Below, piece by piece: positions 1-6,300 of a DNA stretch of 6,325 nucleotides (within the stretch, counting starts at the first letter, position 1; every line of letters begins with the position of its first letter). Under the pieces are notes generated by a model. That model did not search any database. It saw nothing but the letters and a program-made list of their open reading frames with translations, and had not been told where the DNA came from. This DNA comes from Akkermansia sp. (GTDB lineage: Bacteria; Verrucomicrobiota; Verrucomicrobiia; Verrucomicrobiales; Akkermansiaceae): positions 1 through 6,325 of the forward strand of contig JAGBZE010000208.1 in assembly GCA_017628435.1 (NCBI GenBank), given 5' to 3'. The position numbers were made by a program, and so were the translations under genes.

Positions 1-47
1 TGGAAAGGAGGTGCTCTCTCTGGTTTGTACGAAAAATTGTTTGTCAT
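1..47 (-). CDS. possible N-terminus of a divergent gene, cut by the left edge
   Basis: Read leftward from the ATG whose complement lies at 45-47, the frame gives MTNNFSYKPERAPPF and runs off the window open. An AGGA-type ribosome-binding match sits 3 bases upstream of this ATG (its complement is at 51-54), slightly close but usable. The peptide has an ordinary composition for a cytosolic or membrane-protein N-terminus and shows no signal peptide. Fifteen residues cannot be assigned to a family. If real, the gene is transcribed away from the large gene and shares the 48-279 intergenic region. The competing reading is the tail of a rightward gene in frame 1, which ends at TAA 58-60 (last residues LFVMLPV). 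Neither is proved; the leftward start is mildly favoured because it has both an ATG and a ribosome-binding match. Confidence 0.35.
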   Translation of the reverse strand, partial: MTNNFSYKPERAPPF

Positions 48-118
48 GCTTCCTGTGTAATGTTGGGTTTCTTGTAATGCCTGTAGATATAATGCGTTAC
101 GATGAAAAATAGGTGTTA

Positions 119-126
119 CCCCCCCC
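119..126 (+). repeat. homopolymeric tract of eight C
   Basis: Eight consecutive C residues lie in otherwise AT-rich DNA, 84 bp upstream of the predicted -35 box, and the last C is the first base of the inverted repeat. Homopolymers of this length are prone to replication slippage and in several bacteria drive phase variation of surface proteins. Here the tract is outside the coding region and is too distant to alter core promoter spacing directly. Any effect would have to be on an upstream regulatory site. Function is inferred only. Confidence 0.6.
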
Positions 127-164
127 AATATATAGACGTAATGTGCTTATGGGGCTATATATTG
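126..164. repeat. perfect 10-bp inverted repeat (dyad) upstream of the large gene
   Basis: CAATATATAG at 126-135 is exactly the reverse complement of CTATATATTG at 155-164, with 19 bases between the arms. The arms are AT-rich, so an RNA hairpin would be weak. The GTGTGTTTTAAAA that follows is a poor U tract, so an intrinsic terminator is possible but not compelling. A dimeric regulator with widely spaced half-sites, or a cruciform, are alternatives. A GGGG inside the loop (151-154) could instead pair with the neighbouring poly-C, which would exclude the main stem. Confidence 0.6.
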
Positions 165-175
165 TGTGTTTTAAA

Positions 176-201
176 ACAAACTAAAACGTTATACAAACTA
201 A
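176..201 (+). repeat. two 9-bp direct repeats (ACAAACTAA) upstream of the -35 box
   Basis: ACAAACTAA occurs at 176-184 and again at 193-201, a 17-bp period, ending 9 bp before the -35 hexamer at 211. The placement matches where an activator or an AT-rich UP-type element would act. A 17-bp period is not a whole number of helical turns, so the two sites would lie on different faces of the helix. No known regulator motif is recognised. Confidence 0.4.
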
Positions 202-210
202 TGAATAGGC

Positions 211-238
211 TTGAAAATGGCAGATATAGGAGTATAAT
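211..238 (+). promoter_or_regulatory. sigma70-type promoter of the large gene
   Basis: TTGAAA at 211-216 (five of six matches to TTGACA) is followed after 16 bp by a perfect TATAAT at 233-238. Transcription would start near A245, giving a leader of about 35 nt to ATG 280. The -10 hexamer overlaps the in-frame TAA TAA at 235-240, so any start codon of the large gene must lie downstream of it. This agrees with choosing ATG 280. It is the best-matching promoter pair in the window. Confidence 0.7.
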
Positions 239-256
239 AACCGCACCCGCGCGAAC

Positions 257-279
257 AGGTGAAAAAACAATTTTTCAAC
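257..279 (+). promoter_or_regulatory. leader hairpin and distant Shine-Dalgarno-like AGGTGA before the start codon
   Basis: AGGTGA at 257-262 is the only ribosome-binding match upstream of ATG 280, but it lies 17 bases away, too far for normal use. Between the two, TGAAAAA (260-266) and TTTTTCA (271-277) can form a 7-bp stem with a 4-base ACAA loop, ending two bases before the ATG. If formed, the stem would bring AGG near the AUG, as known for the hairpin of phage T4 gene 38. Otherwise initiation would rely on the A/U-rich leader. The stem is mostly A-U pairs and therefore weak. Confidence 0.35.
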
Positions 280-387
280 ATGCCCATCCTCTCATCATCA
301 GTGCATTTCCGCATCAGAAAGCCTGGTGCGAGCCGTACCTGGCTGCCGTATTTCCTGGCGGCTTTTGGTGCTGGCGTAGCTGTGGCA
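280..387 (+). other. signal peptide of the giant protein (residues 1-36)
   Basis: An n-region of about 20 residues carries Arg11, Arg13, Lys14 and Arg19. A hydrophobic core of about 16 residues follows (WLPYFLAAFGAGVAVA, 21-36), then an AVA cleavage motif before Asp37-Glu38-Glu39. The features match a Sec signal cleaved by signal peptidase I. No Cys follows the core, so it is not a lipoprotein, and there is no twin-arginine motif. The n-region is longer than usual, which leaves room for a true start at GTG 301 (residue 8). Confidence 0.8.
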
Positions 388-3300
388 GATGAAGAATTGT
401 TGCGTTACCATTGGGTGATGCCGGAGGCTGCGCCTGAGAAGGCAACTCGGGTTATCCGGGTTTCGGGTGAAAAGGGTGAGCGCTTTGAAGAAGTTTATGC
501 AGAGGAGACGCTTGCCGAGCTGAAGCAGAATCCTGCCATCATGGAGGCTCGCATAGCCCGTCAGGCTGCCTTGCGTAGGGAGGCCCTGGAGCTGGCTCGC
601 CAGCTGCGTGAAGAGGGTAAGGACCCGCTTGTGGCCTATGAGGAGGCCTGGACTCAGGTGTACAGCAGAAGCTGGTTGAGTGGTGGGTGGTTGTCCGGCT
701 CTTGCAAGCTGGAGGATATGCTCCGCCGCATGGCTTCTGAGGGTGAGGAACAGGAGCTGACGGAGGAAGAAAGACAGTGGCTGCTGGAGGCCTTGCTGGA
801 GGATGATGACCGCCTGGAGAGCGAAGCCGGGCAGGAGCTCCTCCGCCGGCTGGCTGCTCAGCTGCGGCAGAAGGGCTACGGCTTTTCTACTGTTTCTTCG
901 GGCTTGAATGATGAGCTGATGCAGCGTTTTGCTGCGGGGCTGCAGCACCAGACGGATAGTATGGACGCGTATCGCGATGCCTTGTTCAAGACCCGCCGCG
1001 GGCAGATTATGACTCACTCTCTGGTGGGGTATCGCGCCCCCTGGGGCATGGGTGTGGGTGGCGGTGCGTATTATCGCCAGGCACCGCAGCAGGTGGAGAC
1101 AACCGAGGGCAGCGGAAACACACAGATGCCGGCTCAGCCTGTGCTTTTACAGGAGAAGAAAGAGCCGATTATTGTGCATGGCCTGAATGATGTTCCCGAG
1201 GCTGTTACCGATTTCCTGGCAACAGCTCCCCCTTCGCTCGAGGAGGAGGATAACGACGAGAAGGAGAAAGAGGAGGATGACGATTTCCTCGCTGACGATG
1301 AATCTGAGTCAGAGGCCGCAGCCCCGGCGATGATGATGATGCGCTCCTTCTCCATGCGCTCTGCGGCATATGCTGTCCAGAACGAAGGAGAAGCAGATGC
1401 CCCGGAATCTCCGGATTCGCCGGTGCACGGCGGGGTGGTTGAACTCGCCCAGGATGAGATTCTGGACGTAGGCGCCAACCGTGTCGTGGGCGGGAGCCTG
1501 GCTGGAGGACGCCTGGAAAATGTGCAGATGGTGGTGACCGGTGAGCTTTACCGCCCCGTCTCGAAAGACTATGTAACCGTGCACAACCTTATCACCTCGG
1601 CCGATGGTACCAATCCCGGCATTCTGACCGATGTGACCCTCTATGCCGGTACATCCACGGAATATGCTACCCTGCATAATATCACCTTTGCCGGGCAGAG
1701 CGAGCTCACGGGCTATATCACCTTTGAGAAGACTCAGGCCACGAGTGATATGAGTGTGGCCGCCGGTGGTACTCTGACTCTGAAGAACCTTACCTTTGAC
1801 CTGCGCGGTGTCTCCATGGATGAGAAGACTCTCTTTGTCATCGAAGACGGCGGCACCCTGGAGGGCTGGAATGCGTATAATGTGCACTTTGTTTACAGTG
1901 GCGTGAAGGTGAACAGTGCCGCGGTGGCTTTATCCGAGAGGAAAGGTGTCATTGTGCTTTCCGATGATCACAATGGTAACCTGTACTGGAATGGGGCTGC
2001 CGATAACATGTGGAGCGTCAGTTCCAAAAACTGGAGCAGCACTGCAGGCGGGGCTGTGTATGAGGAGTTCACCGCTCTTTCTAACGTCATTTTCGGTAAG
2101 GATGCTGCTAGGGATGCCCGGGCGATTTCTGTTGCTCAGGATATGGTAGTAGCGGATCTGTACGTGACAGACGGCGGCTACAGCTTCAGCGGTGCCCGTG
2201 TGGCTGTGCTGGGTGATGCAAAGTTTACGCACGAATCCGGTACCGTTACCTTTAACGACCATCTTGTCGTGCAGGGCAACCTGACAACGGGTGACCGGGA
2301 AAGGGCTGAATACGCCGACAGTGTTGCGCTGCTGGGCGGGGCGACCATTGTTAAGGATGCCGTGTTCAGCAACCTCACCACTACTATTGGCGGTGATATG
2401 ACTGTGGGCGGCGACCTGAATGTGCTCTCCGGCAATCTCACCATCACCGGCAATGTGACGGCGAAAGAGATGGAGCTTGTGGTGAATGGAGGCTCCGCAT
2501 CCGTATCCGGTAATCTGACTACTACTACTATCACAGAGAATAAACTCGGTTCCATCACTATCGGCGGCACTGCGGAACAGCGCTATACCGGCACGGTAAC
2601 CGCCGGAGACCTGACCGTTAATACGCAGAAGAATGATGTATATTTCAGCAGACTTCAGGTAGATAAACTCACCGTCGGTGAGGGGGCCACTGTGCATGTG
2701 CAGACCTCGTCTGATTCGGTGGCCGTGTCATCCTCCAAATTCCCGGTGATTGATTTGACCGGCACGCTGGTGCTGGATGCTCCCGGCGTCACTTATAATG
2801 ACCGCCACAGCGTGTATGTGAAGAGTGATGCGGCCAAGCTGAAGTTCGATTCCGGCTGTACCGTTGAAGATCTGCAGATTTTCGGTATGGCGGATAATTC
2901 CGGGGACTTTAACTACACGGATCTGGCTATCGAAGTGACGAACTCCAGCTCCGCCACGGTGACGAAGATGCAGGCTCTGGGAACCCTGGAGGTAACATCC
3001 GGCTCGCTGACCGTGAAGGATGCTACCGGCGCGGTGCATGGTAAGTTGATTCTGGATAAAGCCAAGCTGAAACTGGGCGCAGGTGCGGATGATATCATGG
3101 CAGACGGTTCCGGTGCTGTTGAACTGAAGAATGGCGCCCGTCTGGATATCGGCTCAACGACCCAGACCTTGTCTGCCGGGAATGCAATATCCCTCTCCGG
3201 CGCTTCTTCCATCACGGGTGCGGCTGATGGGGGTGGCCTGAAACTTCGAGACGACAGTCTTTGCGTGAACTATGAGAACACCGGCAACAGTATTGATGCC

Positions 3301-6300
3301 AATCTGACCGTGGCGGCAGGGCAAACTATCACCCTGAACTCTGCCTCGGCAAACAGTTCTCTGGAGATATCTGGTTCCATCTCCGGCAGCGGTGATATTG
3401 TGCTGGGCAACTCGGATAGTGAAACGGAGAACGTTCCGGGCACAGTAGTGCTTTACGGCGCTAATACCGGCTTTAAGGGCAAAGTAACAGTGTATGACGG
3501 CTCTACTCTGACCCTGCTGAATACAGAAGCCCTGTCGAATGCCAGTGGTGTAGTCCTGGAGTTCGGTGGTACCCTGGCCCTGAACGCCCCCGGTGCGGTC
3601 AATCTCAACGCGCTTACCTTCAAGAGCGGTTCGTCTCTTTCCATTTCCTCCATTGTCGGCACGGATGCTGCCTCCTCCAAGGATGCGGTGCTGAATGTTA
3701 ACGATAATTCCCTCAAGTTGGATAATGTAGTGCTGAATCTCAACTTCTCTCAGGAGTTGCAGTCGATGCAAACCTACAACATCATGACCGGGGTATCATC
3801 CATAGACAATCTCAGCTTCAACGTGACGCATAATAATGATGTTAAGCTGGATGTCTCTCAGTATAAGGTTGTCCTTGATGGTAATTTGCTCTACATCCAC
3901 ACCATGATGGGCAACGTATGGGATGGTTCATACTCTGAGAATTGGACTCTGACCGGCAATGGCGGTAACTGGAGTGGGGACGAATATCAGCAAGGGGAAG
4001 GTGTGAAGTATACTGCGGCTATTTTCGGCGACCTGACGACCGATGGCCAAACCCAGTCGACGGAGACGGTCAAGGTGAAGGATGAGGTTTCCCCTGGGAA
4101 CGTTTATTTCACGGCGGATACAACCGCCTATCAGCTTGATTCCGATGGTGGCGGTCTGGCTGCAGGTACCCGGATTCACAAGCTTGGTAAGGCTGATGTA
4201 ACACTGGGCCTGGCGAACAATGCCACCGAGGGCACCGCTCTGGGGAATGTGGATATTCAGGCCGGCAGCCTGATTCTGGGCAAAGGTCTTGCGGTGAAGG
4301 GTACGGTGACCGTGGAAAAGGATGCCAATCTTCAGCTCAAGTACGGCTCCGGTGGGCTGACCATGTTTGCAAAGAAAGATGATGAGGCGTTCAGTGTATC
4401 TGCTATTGGTGAGGATGCCTTGCTCCGCGGTGTAACGATGGATGCTGCCGGTATCAGAGGTACGAAGGATGTATATAACGCCGCCATCGAAGACGACATC
4501 AAGGCCGCAGAAATCAACGCAAGCAATTTGCTGGTTCAGGGAAATGCAGAACTGCAATATCTCATTCTTAAAGATTTTGCGGCGGCGGGTAACGTGACGT
4601 TGTCTGATGTTACATTGACTTCTTCTTCAACCGCGACGACCTTGACGGGGGTGACCATAGGTTCGGGAGTGAAGGTAGATGCATCCGGTTCCTACATTCT
4701 TTCCGGAAAAAATCTTACGTTTGATAGTGCGCTCACCAATAAAGGCACTGTTACGCTGGACATTGTAACTGATATTGACAATGAAAATTTAACTATTATT
4801 GAAATAGGTAAGATAAACTATGATACTCGAGTTGATACGTATGGCAATACTGAATACGTTTATGAGTTTATCAGCTCAACAAATGGTGGTGTCTTGTATG
4901 CGCCGGCGCTTTCAGCCGATAATTTTTCCATCAACGGTGTAAATCTGGGGAGTGGTCTGAAGGATAAAGACGGGGTAAAATTCACGGATAACAGGAACGG
5001 CTCCATTACGCTGAGTATCTATGATGGCACGGTCAGTATGCCTCAGTGGGATGAGCGCTGGGGCAAGACCAAAAATGCCCCGGCTTTCTCCCGTCGGTAT
5101 GAAAGCACAGCAACCGACACGTTTACGCAGGCCTCGGGTATCGGTGGCGATGCCAAGTATGTTTCGCTGGCCTGGGGTATCGTTGTCGATGCCACCAAAC
5201 AAAGTCACGATGCCACCTATTTCAAGTATGGTTCCATCGTGAATGAGACTAATGCTAAGAGGGTTAATGATGGGAAGGCTATCGTGGTGACTCTGACCTC
5301 TGATGCAAAAGGTGACCTTGTCGTTGGTGGTAACATTGCGGAGAGTGAGGCTGCTGCTGCTGACCATGAGGTGTGGATATATGACAGCTCCGGCGTTAGG
5401 ACCATTATCGGCGGTTTGACCAATAATAAAATAGATCCGGGGACTTCTGACTCTCCGGGGTCTTCTGTGACAACACCGCAGACTGCTGCCACCCATATTC
5501 TGGTGGACTCAAAAGTCACAAATGACAAAATTCATGTCGATGGCATCCCCGAGACAGACTATGCTAAGGAGTACATCATTGGTGGTTCCCGCTGGTGTAA
5601 TCAGGACGCTGAGAGTTTTGTGACGGTGAAGTCGGGCCATATTTATAATATTTTCGGTGGTTCGTGCGGTGGCTGGCACGGGCAGCTGGTGTATGATAAT
5701 TATGGTTACGTTACGAAGCGGTTGTGGGGATTCGAAAATGGATACGTTGATTGGACCGTCTGGGTGTATGATGAAACTCTGTGGCGCAATGTGCCGTATT
5801 TGACGCAGACCGGCACCGCACATGTTTATGTAGATGGTGGAACAGTTGGGGAAATCTTTGCCGGCGGCTTTTACGCCAACATTATAGGTACACAGAAGGT
5901 AGAGGGAAAGGAGCGTCCTCGTGCCGTAGAAATGGTGTTGACCGGTGGGACTATTGGTGGACCGGACTTGCGTGTTTTCGGAGGAACAGATCATGGTGTT
6001 GTCACGGGCGATATCTATGTGCGCATGGAAGGCTCGGCCAATGTTACTTCCATACTGGTGGGAGGCTCGAATGCAGGTGTGGTGAAAGGTGATGTCGTTC
6101 TTGATCTTATCAGTGGTACGGCAAACAAGGTTGAGGCCCCTGGTAAGGGATGGGATGAAGGAAATGATCTAGCCCAGATTTATGGTGACGTTCTGGTAAA
6201 TCTGTACAGTGGATTCAAACTCGGTAAGGGTATTATTGAGTACAACAATCCTAATGTCGACGATCTCGAGTGCGGCATCTTTGGCGGTATGGAGCAGTCG

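Larger units (their letters stand above)
48..279. other. AT-rich intergenic/regulatory region
   Basis: This stretch has no convincing coding potential. All frames that enter it meet stops, and the frame of the large gene is closed by TAA TAA at 235-240. It contains the promoter, inverted repeat, poly-C run, direct repeats and leader hairpin listed separately. A second TATAAT lies at 88-93 but has no well-placed -35 box (TTGTAA at 72-77 is only 10 bp away, TTGGGT at 63-68 is 19 bp away). On the minus strand a weak promoter-like pair, TTTTCA (212-217) and TATAAC (188-193) with an 18-bp spacer, could serve the divergent gene. It would overlap the -35 box of the rightward promoter. Confidence 0.6.

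Noticed and set aside
3..13. GAAAGGAGGTG, a near-perfect match to the anti-Shine-Dalgarno sequence
   Set aside because: No ATG or GTG follows at normal distance. The TTG at 25-27 would give only an 11-codon peptide ending at 58-60. It may simply be the complement of Pro-Pro-Phe codons of the leftward gene.
88..93. TATAAT as the -10 box of a second rightward promoter
   Set aside because: There is no acceptable -35 box at 16-18 bp. The pair at 211-238 is far better and closer to the gene.
102..392. Plus-strand frame of 96 codons beginning upstream of the giant gene
   Set aside because: It crosses the poly-C run, dyad and promoter, then overlaps the giant gene out of frame. It has no ribosome-binding site and no family-like sequence.
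298..1017. Long minus-strand open frame (about 239 codons) opposite the start of the giant gene
   Set aside because: It is antisense to a frame with signal peptide and coherent composition. Its product is Gln/Leu/Arg-rich without domain signals, as expected from reading the complement of GAG/CTG-rich codons.
1271..1279. AGGAGG directly before an out-of-frame ATG (1277-1279) as an internal start
   Set aside because: The spacing is zero, the frame closes after a short stretch, and the purines are explained by Glu/Asp codons of the acidic tract.
1309..5994. Several other minus-strand open frames of 100-255 codons
   Set aside because: All lie inside the continuous plus-strand frame. They give low-complexity or mixed products with no domain signals, so they are shadows of the GC-rich repeat codons.
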